Positions 41,055 through 53,470 of a stretch of 64,000 nucleotides of DNA are shown one piece after another. Positions within the stretch are counted from its first letter, which is position 1. Every line of letters starts with the position of its first letter. Both the position numbers and the translations under genes were made by a program. Origin of the DNA: Pseudomonas azadiae (GTDB lineage Bacteria; Pseudomonadota; Gammaproteobacteria; Pseudomonadales; Pseudomonadaceae); contig NZ_JAHSTY010000002.1 of assembly GCF_019145355.1 (NCBI RefSeq), positions 248,001 through 312,000 of the forward strand. The letters are read 5' to 3'. Below the pieces are notes generated by a model. The model searched no databases. It was not told the origin of the DNA and saw only the letters and a program-made list of their open reading frames with translations.

Positions 41055-41125
41055 CCGCGTGACCAGGCTGTTACAACTCCCTGCAAGGTCACCGGTTCGA
41101 ATGCCCAGTCCACCAGAAAGCGCTA
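41055..41125. other. tRNA 3'-end-like remnant and stem-loop
   Basis: CCGCGTGACC at 41055–41064 can pair with GGTCACCGG at 41087–41095 (one bulge). After it comes GGTTCGAAT, a T-loop sequence, followed ten bases later by CCA and then GAAAGC. This looks like a degraded tRNA 3' end; the T stem does not close and the acceptor is three bases short, so it is not an intact tRNA. The rest of the 41014–41265 gap shows nothing else I can name. Confidence 0.3.
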
Positions 41126-41265
41126 TAAATATCCAGCCTGGGGTTAGACCGATAGCCTCTAGCGGCGCATATCAGTGGGCATAATTAATCTGACTCATTG
41201 CGTTCAGGAAAGTTGTTATTGAGCCAAGTTCCCCCCATGTGGGTGTACAGGTTCCTCCATTGGTG

Positions 41266-43041
41266 ATGCCCTCCATGTTCTCAACCCGTCAACGCCGCGC
41301 GATTCGCCTGGCCAGCCGCTTCATTGCGCCGTACCGCTGGCAGGCACTCGGTGCCCTGTTGGCGCTTATCGTCACGGCCGGTATTACCTTGTCCATGGGG
41401 CAGGGCATTCGCCTGCTGGTGGACCAGGGTTTCATGACCCAGTCACCGCACCTGCTCAACCAGTCCATCGGCCTGTTCATGGTCCTGGTCCTTGGCCTGG
41501 CGGTGGGCACGTTTGCACGGTTTTACCTGGTGTCGTGGATCGGCGAGCGGGTAGTAGCGGATATCCGTCGGCAGGTGTTCAACCACCTGATCTACCTGCA
41601 TCCGGGCTTCTATGAGAACAACCGCAGCTCGGAAATCCAGTCGCGGTTGACCACCGACACCACCTTGCTGCAATCGGTGATCGGTTCGTCGCTGTCACTG
41701 TTCCTGCGCAATGCCTTGATGGTCATCGGCGGCATCGTGTTGCTATTCGTGACCAATCCCAAGCTCACCAGCATCGTAGTGGTGGCTTTGCCGCTGGTGC
41801 TGGCGCCGATCCTCATTTTTGGCCGGCGCGTGCGCAGCCTGTCGCGCCAGAGCCAGGACCGCATCGCCGATGTGGGCAGTTATGTGTCCGAGACCCTTGG
41901 CCAGATCAAGACCGTGCAGGCCTATAACCATCAGGTGCAGGACGAACAACGCTTCGCCGTGACCGTGGAAGAGGCGTTCACCACCGCACGCAAACGCATC
42001 ACCCAGCGCGCCTGGCTGATTACCCTGGTGATCATGCTGGTGCTCGGCGCCGTGGGCGTGATGCTGTGGGTGGGCGGCATGGACGTGATCAGCGGGCGCA
42101 TTTCCGGCGGCGAGCTGGCGGCGTTCGTGTTCTACAGCCTGATCGTAGGCAGTGCGGTCGGCACGCTCAGTGAAGTGCTCGGTGAGTTGCAGCGCGCCGC
42201 TGGCGCCGCCGAGCGTATTGGCGAATTGTTGCAGTCGAACAACGAAATCCAGGCGCCCACCACTGGAACGGTGCAATTGCCTGCGCGGGTCAGCGGTCGC
42301 ATGGAGCTGCAAGCGCTGCGCTTTGCCTACCCCTCACGGCCGGACAGCTACGCCATCGACGGTTTGAGCCTGAGCATCAACCCTGGAGAGACCTTGGCGT
42401 TGGTGGGGCCGTCCGGTGCCGGTAAGTCGACCCTGTTCGACCTGTTGCTGCGTTTCTACGACCCCCAGCAAGGCCGCATCTTGCTCGAAGGCCACGCGCT
42501 GACCGAACTCGACCCCATGGACCTGCGCCGCCACTTCGCCCTGGTGTCCCAGAGCCCGGCGCTGTTTTTTGGCAGCGTCGAAGACAACATCCGCTACGGC
42601 AACCCGTCCGCCACCCCGGAGCAGGTCGAAGCCGCTGCGCGCATCGCCCACGCCCACGACTTCATCCTGCAAATGCCCGACGGCTACCAGACCCACCTCG
42701 GCGACGGGGGCATGGGCCTTTCCGGCGGCCAGCGCCAACGCCTGGCCATCGCCCGCGCCTTGCTGGTGGACGCTCCGATTCTGTTGCTCGACGAAGCCAC
42801 CAGCGCGCTGGATGCCCAGAGTGAACACCTGATCCAGCAAGCGTTGCCGCAGTTGATGCAGGGGCGCACCACGCTGGTGATCGCCCATCGACTGGCGACG
42901 GTAAAGAACGCCGACCGGATAGCGGTGATGGACCAGGGCAAGCTGGTGGCGGTGGGCACGCATCAGCAGTTGATCGCGAGCAATGCGCTGTATGCGCGGT
43001 TGGCGGCGTTGCAGTTCAGTGATGGAGTGGAAGTGGATTGA
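41266..43041 (+). CDS. ABC exporter, fused permease–ATPase (MsbA/ABCB type)
   Basis: About 591 residues. The six-helix membrane domain covers residues 1–310 (IAPYRWQALGALLALIVTAGITL, LLNQSIGLFMVLVLGLAVGTFARFYLV, and so on). The ATPase domain has Walker A VGPSGAGKST (about 382–391), Q-loop SQSPALFFGS, signature LSGGQRQRLAIARA (about 485–498) and Walker B ILLLDEATSALD. The substrate is unknown; lipids or peptides are typical of this type. In-frame starts at 41239 (GTG), 41266 and 41275 all have weak ribosome sites, so the start is uncertain. The Fic gene follows after 30 bp. Confidence 0.9.
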   Translation: MPSMFSTRQRRAIRLASRFIAPYRWQALGALLALIVTAGITLSMGQGIRLLVDQGFMTQSPHLLNQSIGLFMVLVLGLAVGTFARFYLVSWIGERVVADIRRQVFNHLIYLHPGFYENNRSSEIQSRLTTDTTLLQSVIGSSLSLFLRNALMVIGGIVLLFVTNPKLTSIVVVALPLVLAPILIFGRRVRSLSRQSQDRIADVGSYVSETLGQIKTVQAYNHQVQDEQRFAVTVEEAFTTARKRITQRAWLITLVIMLVLGAVGVMLWVGGMDVISGRISGGELAAFVFYSLIVGSAVGTLSEVLGELQRAAGAAERIGELLQSNNEIQAPTTGTVQLPARVSGRMELQALRFAYPSRPDSYAIDGLSLSINPGETLALVGPSGAGKSTLFDLLLRFYDPQQGRILLEGHALTELDPMDLRRHFALVSQSPALFFGSVEDNIRYGNPSATPEQVEAAARIAHAHDFILQMPDGYQTHLGDGGMGLSGGQRQRLAIARALLVDAPILLLDEATSALDAQSEHLIQQALPQLMQGRTTLVIAHRLATVKNADRIAVMDQGKLVAVGTHQQLIASNALYARLAALQFSDGVEVD

Positions 43042-43071
43042 AGCTGCGCGATACCAGGCCCTTAAGGCATC

Positions 43072-43887
43072 ATGTGGTCTTTCGTGAGTGAACTGGATGA
43101 GGACATGAGCCGTTATCAACCTCCGCTGACCCTGACTGCAAAGATGCTGACGCTGGTCGCCGCTATCAGTGAGCAGATCGGTCAGCTTTCAGTCGGTGAC
43201 GATAAGCGTCAGACGCCCCAACTCAGGCGCGGCAATCGAATCCGCACCATCCAGGCCTCTCTGGCCATTGAAAACAACACCCTGAGTGTGGAGCAGGTAA
43301 CTGCTGTCCTGGAAGGTAAGCGGGTGTTGGGGCTGCCTCGTGAAATCCAGGAAGTGCGCAATGCATTCGCTGCATACGAAGCCTTGCCCCAGTGGGCTCC
43401 GAGTGATCGAGCGCACCTGCTCAAGGCCCACGAACTGTTGATGTACGGATTGGTCGACGATGCGGGGCGGTTTCGCCAGGCAGGTGTTGGCATTTATCGC
43501 GGCAAGCAATTGGTGCATATGGCGCCACCTGCGAGTCGTGTGACGCATCTGATAGATGATCTGCTGCAGTGGTTGTCGGCTTCTGACTGGCACCCATTGA
43601 TCGCGAGTTGCGTGTTTCATTACGAATTCGAGTTCATCCATCCGTTCGCAGACGGTAACGGGCGAATGGGCCGTCTCTGGCAAACCTTGATCCTCAGCCA
43701 ATGGCGCCCTGTATTGGCTTACTTGCCAGTGGAAGCGGTGATTCGCGATCAGCAGGACGCCTACTATGCCGCGCTGTCGGCGGCAGACCAGCGAGCCGAG
43801 GCGACTCCCTTCGTTGAGTTCATGTTGCAGACGTTGAACCTGGCATTGGCCGAAGCGGTGCAAAGCGAGCGCCCGGCGACCCAATAA
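43072..43887 (+). CDS. Fic-family protein (AMPylation domain) with N-terminal inhibitory motif
   Basis: 271 residues. The Fic catalytic motif is HPFADGNGRMGRLWQ, His190 being the catalytic His. An inhibitory SxxxEN motif is present upstream (Ser63, Glu67 in SLAIENNTLS), so the protein belongs to the class with the inhibitory helix N-terminal to the Fic core. Fic proteins transfer AMP or other nucleotidyl groups onto target side chains, but the target here is unknown. No antitoxin-like partner gene is adjacent; it directly follows the ABC exporter. The ATG at 43072 follows AAGG; a second ATG lies at 43105. Confidence 0.9.
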   Translation: MWSFVSELDEDMSRYQPPLTLTAKMLTLVAAISEQIGQLSVGDDKRQTPQLRRGNRIRTIQASLAIENNTLSVEQVTAVLEGKRVLGLPREIQEVRNAFAAYEALPQWAPSDRAHLLKAHELLMYGLVDDAGRFRQAGVGIYRGKQLVHMAPPASRVTHLIDDLLQWLSASDWHPLIASCVFHYEFEFIHPFADGNGRMGRLWQTLILSQWRPVLAYLPVEAVIRDQQDAYYAALSAADQRAEATPFVEFMLQTLNLALAEAVQSERPATQ

Positions 43888-43889
43888 AA

Positions 43890-43917
43890 AATGCCCGCAT
43901 CTTTCAACGCGGGCATT
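43890..43917 (+). terminator. Hairpin terminator between fic and slt
   Basis: AATGCCCGC-ATCTTTCAAC-GCGGGCATT, a perfect 9-bp stem right after the fic stop codon. An A run lies on its left and only weak T content on its right, so it may serve the minus-strand slt transcript as well. Confidence 0.75.
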
Positions 43918-43957
43918 GCTCTTGGCGCTTCAAACTTACCGCTCGAAGTTGTGCCGC

Positions 43958-45886
43958 TTACTGATCATCAAAATACCGCTCATGCCAATCCACCAACGGC
44001 TGCGGTGAGTTGAGCTTCTGCCCGTAGATCACCGAATAAGACAGCACGTTCTGCACATACTGGCGGGTTTCGTCGAACGGGATGCTTTCCACCCACACAT
44101 CAAAACTCAGGTGATCCGCACCGCGCAGCCACTGGCGCACGCGCCCTGGGCCGGCGTTGTAGGCGGCGGACGCGAGCACGCGGTTGCCGTTGAACTGGCT
44201 GTGCACCTGGCTCAGATACGCGGCGCCGAGCTGAATATTCTTGTCCGGGTCTAGCACTTGGGCCGGGGAGGCCAGGGGAATGCTGAATTTGCGTGCGGTT
44301 TCCTTGGCGGTGCCGGGCATCAGTTGCATCAGGCCGCTGGCGCCGACGCCGGAGCGGGCGTCGTCCATGAACGCACTTTCCTGGCGGGTGATGGCAAAGA
44401 TCCAGCTGGAATGCAGGCCGCGCACCTTGGCCTCGCGCACCAGGGTATCGCGGTGGGCCATCGGGAAGCGGATGTCCAGGTCGTCCCAGTACTGCGCCTG
44501 GCTGATGGTGCGGATGGCCGGGAAGTACCACTTCATGTCGTAGGCCAGCTTGGCCTGGGCGACCATTTCGTCGCGGTTGAAGTGTCGGCTGACGTGGTAC
44601 CACTCGCGGCGCCCGTCGACGATCTGGCCACGCGCATAAAATTCTAGTGCGCGCCGCACGCCGGGGGTGTTGCGGACCTTGTTGACCAGCGCCTGGCTCA
44701 TCACCAGAGGCCTGTTGTTCAACTGGTAGGGCGATTTCGAGCGGTCAGCGGCAAGGAAGCCATAAAAGTCGCGTTCCTTGGCCACGTTTTTGTACAACAC
44801 CAGCGCTTGCGGGTTTTTCGGCTCGGCCAGTTCCAGGCTGCGGGCCTGCCAGTAGCGCCAGCGGTTGGTGGTGGCCAGGTCCTGCGGCAACTTGCGGGTC
44901 AACTGGTAGGCATCTTCCCAGCGGGCCAGGCGCAACAGCAGGCGCAGACGCCACTCGGAGACGGTGTTGTCGCGCAATTCGGGGTCGTATTGGGTCATCA
45001 CCTCAAGGGCGCGCGGGTCGTAGCGCTTGGCCAGGGTCAGGCCGATTTCCCGGGCGATGGACACTTTTTCGTCACGGGAGAAGCGCATGCTGCTGGCGTA
45101 GCCGTCGAGCAGGGTCATGGCTTTGTCCGGGTCCTGGCGTGCCAGGCGGCGCAGGCCCAGGCCCACGGCGTCCGACATGGCCTCGGTGGCCGGCAGGAAC
45201 CGTGATGGATCGCTGAGCATGTCGGGCTTTTGCGCAACGTCCACCATCAAGCGGCCTTGGGCGGCGAGGGTGGGCAGAGTTTTGACTAGGCTGTTGGCCA
45301 GCGCGTAGTTGCGCGCTTCGGCGGCGAGTTTGGCGCGGTCCCAGATCTTCTGCTCGGTGAGCTGGCCGTCAGCCGCCCATTGGCCGAACGTGACATCGCA
45401 GGCCGCCGGTTGGGACTTGCCGGTCATCCAGAGTTTTTCGGCGGTCTTGTAGCCTTCGGCTTTCTGGTTGTGGGTGAGCTGGTACTGGCCATGCAGGCAG
45501 TCCAGTTCGACGAAATTGAGCTTGGCGTCGTAGTACTTTTCAAAGGTCTGCCAGTCGCCGCGCTCGGCCAGCCAGCGCAACCAGCGCAATTTCATCCAAT
45601 TGGCCTGGGGCAGGTCACCGTTTTTGGCCAGGAACTGTTCGATTTCCTGGTTACTCGCGGTTTTCAGACGCGCGGTCAATTCGTCGTAGGCCAGGTACGG
45701 CGTCAGCGGATAGTCGGCCAGAGCCTGGCTGTATTGCATGTACGGGCCGGTGTCGCCTTTGGCCAAGGCGCGTTTGGCTTCATCGTAATATTGACGTTGG
45801 GTGGTGAGGTCCACGGCCTGGGCGGATTGAACGGCGGTGGCGGAAAGAAGCAGACAAGATAAAAAGTTGAAAAGGCGACTGCGCAT
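43958..45886 (-). CDS. slt: Soluble lytic murein transglycosylase
   Basis: 642 residues. Signal peptide MRSRLFNFLSCLLLSATAVQSAQA. A long alpha-superhelical U/L-domain reaches to about residue 470. The C-terminal lysozyme-like catalytic domain then has SWIFAITRQESAFMDD, where the Glu near residue 503 is catalytic, followed by GVGASGLMQLMPGTAKETA and ASAAYNAGPGRVRQW. It cleaves peptidoglycan glycan strands in the periplasm with 1,6-anhydro products. The ATG at 45886 opens the signal peptide. It is divergent from uup. Confidence 0.94.
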   Translation of the reverse strand: MRSRLFNFLSCLLLSATAVQSAQAVDLTTQRQYYDEAKRALAKGDTGPYMQYSQALADYPLTPYLAYDELTARLKTASNQEIEQFLAKNGDLPQANWMKLRWLRWLAERGDWQTFEKYYDAKLNFVELDCLHGQYQLTHNQKAEGYKTAEKLWMTGKSQPAACDVTFGQWAADGQLTEQKIWDRAKLAAEARNYALANSLVKTLPTLAAQGRLMVDVAQKPDMLSDPSRFLPATEAMSDAVGLGLRRLARQDPDKAMTLLDGYASSMRFSRDEKVSIAREIGLTLAKRYDPRALEVMTQYDPELRDNTVSEWRLRLLLRLARWEDAYQLTRKLPQDLATTNRWRYWQARSLELAEPKNPQALVLYKNVAKERDFYGFLAADRSKSPYQLNNRPLVMSQALVNKVRNTPGVRRALEFYARGQIVDGRREWYHVSRHFNRDEMVAQAKLAYDMKWYFPAIRTISQAQYWDDLDIRFPMAHRDTLVREAKVRGLHSSWIFAITRQESAFMDDARSGVGASGLMQLMPGTAKETARKFSIPLASPAQVLDPDKNIQLGAAYLSQVHSQFNGNRVLASAAYNAGPGRVRQWLRGADHLSFDVWVESIPFDETRQYVQNVLSYSVIYGQKLNSPQPLVDWHERYFDDQ

Positions 45887-46099
45887 GAGACGTCCGTGCA
45901 GAGAAATCACGACTAGCACCGGCACCGCCGACACTGATTGCCCCTAGCTTAGCCTGTTGCCTGACGCCTGAGAAAGCTTTGCTGGCCGGTTCGTTCAAGT
46001 TCGTTGGAAATGTCCTACAGAACGTGTCGGCAGCGAAAATCCCAGCCGCATCCCACCCTCAACTCAGGTAGAATGCGCGCCCGGTTTTTGGAGAAGCGT

Positions 46100-48019
<1,920 letters not shown>

Positions 48020-48035
48020 GTGATCGGCACGCAAT

Positions 48036-48073
48036 AAAAAACCCGGTGTTCATCTGATGAACGCCGGGTTTTT
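48036..48073 (+). terminator. Terminator after uup
   Basis: AAAAACCCGG-TGTTCATC-TG-ATGAACGCCGGGTTTTT: a long stem followed by five Ts, 16 bases after the stop codon. Confidence 0.9.
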
Positions 48074-48094
48074 CATATGGAATACAGTTAAAAA

Positions 48095-48183
48095 TGTGGG
48101 AGCTGGCTTGCCTGCGATAGCGATGTATCAGCCACCAGATGTATCAACTGACACACTGCTATCGCAGGCAAGCCAGCTCCCAC
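48095..48183. repeat. REP doublet (TGTGGGAGCTGG type)
   Basis: TGTGGGAGCTGGCTTGCC-TGCGATAGCGATGTATCAG with the inverted copy GCTATCGCAGGC-AAGCCAGCTCCCAC. The bases just before it (GGAATACAGTTAAAAA) resemble the GAATACA spacer of the outward pairs. It lies between convergent uup and usp. Confidence 0.9.
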
Positions 48184-48201
48184 CTTTGATCTTCATTGAT
48201 C

Positions 48202-48642
48202 TTACGAACTCTTCACCAGCTTCACGGCCAGCACATCACACGGCGCGCCATGCAGCACATCATTGGCGGTGGAACCCAGCAACAACGCCAGGCCGTGACG
48301 ACCGTGGCTACCCACCACGATCAGGTCGCAAGCCTTTTCCTTGGCCAGGTGGTGGATTTCCTGGCGCGGTTGGCCATATGTCAGGTGGCAGTCTTCCTTT
48401 TTCAGGTGCGGGTATTTGAGAATCAAACGATCCAAGCGCTCCTTGGCCTGGTCAAATTGTTGTTGCTGCAACTGGGAAAGGTCCATCGGCACGTCACCGC
48501 CAAAGGCCATAGCCATGGGCTCGACGATATGCACCAGCGACAGTATGGCGCCATTGGCCAATGCAGATTCCTGCGCGCGCTTGATCACTGGATCGCACTC
48601 TTCTGTCAGGTCGACAGCGACCAGAATATGTTCGTAGGGCAT
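48202..48642 (-). CDS. Universal stress protein (UspA family)
   Basis: 146 residues, MPYEHILVAVDLTEECDPVIKRA at the start. The ATP-binding loop is GSHGRHGLALLLGSTANDVLHGAPCDVLAVKL, with the G-2x-G-9x-G(S/T) pattern (about residues 112–143), so it is probably an ATP-binding type. It is expressed in stress and stationary phase in other bacteria. It is divergent from the small membrane protein at 48748. Confidence 0.92.
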   Translation of the reverse strand: MPYEHILVAVDLTEECDPVIKRAQESALANGAILSLVHIVEPMAMAFGGDVPMDLSQLQQQQFDQAKERLDRLILKYPHLKKEDCHLTYGQPRQEIHHLAKEKACDLIVVGSHGRHGLALLLGSTANDVLHGAPCDVLAVKLVKSS

Positions 48643-48747
48643 GGGGCGTTCCTCCAGGGGACTGCAATAAATTCAGTATGGCTGCTTTCAAGCGGATGGG
48701 GTTGCCCCAAGTCAAATCCGCTCATCGGGAAAATCGGGAGTACACAT

Positions 48748-49185
48748 ATGACGGTCTGGATAGTGGTGTCAATCCTTCTGGTGGTTCTGAGCCCTCTGGT
48801 GTGGCTGCGCCCGTCGCGCCATCAGAGCGGACGCATGGCCCTGCGCATGGAGGCGCGACGCATTGGCCTGGCCATGCAACTGTCGCCGCAAGCGTGGCCG
48901 CACTGGCTCAAGCACCAGCCGCCGAGCCCCTGCGCGCAGTACTGCCGGCCACGGCGCAGCAGCACGCCGGCAGTCTGGAGCTACTGGCAGCTGGAACCGG
49001 GGGTGTGGGTGAATCAATGGCGCGAAGTCTGCGTTGATGAAAAGTTGTTGCCGTATTTTGCGAAGCTGCCGGGCAACGTCTACAAGATCGAGGCCGACAA
49101 GCAGATGATCGCGCTGTACTGGGGCGAGAAGGGCGAGGCGAGCGTCCTGCGCGAGATCGATACGCTGCTCAAGGCCCTGGCCTGA
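48748..49185 (+). CDS. Membrane-anchored hypothetical protein
   Basis: 145 residues. An N-terminal helix MTVWIVVSILLVVLSPLVWL is followed by a basic turn and a soluble domain (MALRMEARRIGLAMQLSPQAWPHWL, then WSYWQLEPGVWVNQWREVC and VYKIEADKQMIALYWGEKG). The ATG is preceded by CGGGAG. In Pseudomonas a gene of this type sits between the usp gene and fadB, but its function is unknown to me. Confidence 0.75.
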   Translation: MTVWIVVSILLVVLSPLVWLRPSRHQSGRMALRMEARRIGLAMQLSPQAWPHWLKHQPPSPCAQYCRPRRSSTPAVWSYWQLEPGVWVNQWREVCVDEKLLPYFAKLPGNVYKIEADKQMIALYWGEKGEASVLREIDTLLKALA

Positions 49186-49202
49186 TAAACAACAGGTAAT
49201 AA

Positions 49203-49226
49203 AAAGCCCGACATCATCATCGGGCT
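49203..49226. terminator. Hairpin after the 48748 gene
   Basis: AGCCCGA and TCGGGCT form a perfect 7-bp stem with an 8-base loop. The A run lies on the left, so as a rho-independent terminator it is better oriented for a minus-strand transcript; in the plus direction it lacks a T run. Confidence 0.6.
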
Positions 49227-49370
49227 GGAGTTGGCCAGGCAGGCCGGTAATGCGGTGCTGCCCGCGTGGAATGTTCATCCCGTCGCGTTACGCTTGTCGC
49301 TAGCCTAGCGGCATATCAGGTTCTGTACAGCCATTTCCCTGATCTTTTGTCTTATTGATTCCATGAATAA

Positions 49371-49652
49371 TCAAATATTGACGAGTCGCGCATTCAGGGC
49401 CAGGGTTCTTAAATGACTGGAAAGTCGCGTTTTTCCTAGCCTTTGGAGCGATTGACAATTGCCTGGAATTGGATGAAGGTGGCGTACCCGAATCAAACGG
49501 GCGTATGAATTGAGCGTTTGTCTGTCAGACGACTCATACAGAATCCCGACTATCGCATTGGCGGGTGTGCCTGGTGCAATGGCGTGAGCATTGACGAATT
49601 CGTCAATGTCCAACCAGAGGCCAGCGTCCAGTGTGTACTGTTCAGCTTCCAT
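49371..49652 (-). CDS. Doubtful ORF in the fadB upstream region
   Basis: This lies in the 484-bp gap between 49186 and 49669. It encodes 93 residues ([28 protein letters not shown]...). I do not recognise it and codon use is less GC-rich than its neighbours. Its start lies in the leader of fadB and it contains the 20-bp palindrome. It may be a spurious frame in regulatory DNA; the minus-oriented hairpin at 49203 is the only hint of a minus-strand transcript. Confidence 0.25.
   Translation of the reverse strand: MEAEQYTLDAGLWLDIDEFVNAHAIAPGTPANAIVGILYESSDRQTLNSYARLIRVRHLHPIPGNCQSLQRLGKTRLSSHLRTLALNARLVNI
49589..49608. promoter_or_regulatory. Perfect 20-bp palindrome upstream of fadB
   Basis: CATTGACGAATTCGTCAATG is its own reverse complement over all 20 bases, centred 71 bp before the fadB start codon. 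It does not match the PsrA pattern found at 58625, so if it is an operator it belongs to another regulator. Chance occurrence in a window of this size is unlikely (expected about 0.06). Confidence 0.5.
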
Positions 49653-49669
49653 ATCGTGGAGATCAGTTG

Positions 49670-53022
<3,353 letters not shown>

Positions 53023-53040
53023 GCGTTGGGTTGACGGAAG

Positions 53041-53072
53041 CCGGGGCCCAGTGCCCCGGTTTTTGTTTTTTG
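53041..53072 (+). terminator. Strong terminator after fadA
   Basis: CCGGGGC-CCAGT-GCCCCGG followed by TTTTTGTTTTTT, 18 bases after the fadA stop. This is a textbook rho-independent terminator. An AT-rich stretch follows to 53110. Confidence 0.95.
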
Positions 53073-53119
53073 GAATTTTTAATATTTTTTTTCAACACAT
53101 TTTGTAAGAGGGCCAGAGC

Positions 53120-53356
53120 ATGAAAGTCGAACCCGGGCTCTATCAGCATTACAAAGGTCCGCAGTACCGTGTTTTCAACGTGGCGCGGCACTCCGAAACC
53201 GAAGAAGAAGTGGTGTTTTACCAAGCACTGTATGGCGATTACGGTTTTTGGGTGCGCCCCTTGAGCATGTTCCTTGAGTCCGTCGAAGTTGACGGCGAAC
53301 AGGTCCCGCGCTTTGCTTTGGTCCGGGCCGAACCCAGTCTTTTTTCAGGGCAATAA
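53120..53356 (+). CDS. DUF1653-family protein
   Basis: 78 residues: MKVEPGLYQHYKGPQYRVFNVARHSETEEEVVFYQALYGDYGFWVRPLSMF.... The GLYxHYKG..Y.V...A.HSET.E..V.YQ.LYG...WVRP pattern is that of DUF1653, a small beta-barrel-like protein of unknown function. It stands between the fadA terminator and topA. Confidence 0.9.
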   Translation: MKVEPGLYQHYKGPQYRVFNVARHSETEEEVVFYQALYGDYGFWVRPLSMFLESVEVDGEQVPRFALVRAEPSLFSGQ

Positions 53357-53365
53357 CCGCAGGCC

Positions 53366-53381
53366 GCGCAGAATGCTGCGC
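53366..53381 (+). terminator. Short hairpin after the DUF1653 gene
   Basis: GCGCAG-AATG-CTGCGC, 10 bases after the stop codon. There is no T run, and it abuts the -35 of the topA promoter, so its role as a terminator is uncertain. Confidence 0.35.
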
Positions 53382-53410
53382 TTGACCTCACCTTGTTGCC
53401 ACTATATATA
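53382..53410 (+). promoter_or_regulatory. Candidate topA promoter
   Basis: TTGACC, 17 bases, TATATA: a good sigma-70 spacing 60 bp before the topA ATG. topA promoters respond to supercoiling in other bacteria. Confidence 0.6.
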
Positions 53411-53470
53411 GCGTTGCCGCGACAGGCGCCAACTGCCTTTCACTTCTCGAATTCAGGAATTTTCCGATCC

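Noticed and set aside
41055..41125. A functional tRNA gene
   Set aside because: The T stem does not pair and there are only ten bases between the T loop and CCA; no anticodon arm could be drawn.
48186..48205. Anr/Fnr box near the usp gene
   Set aside because: TTGATCTTCATTGAT is a direct, not inverted, arrangement of TTGAT and lies beyond the 3' end of usp.
49494..49520. PsrA operator before fadB
   Set aside because: CAAAC and GTTTG are separated by 17 bases, not 2–4; I cannot support it as a standard PsrA site.
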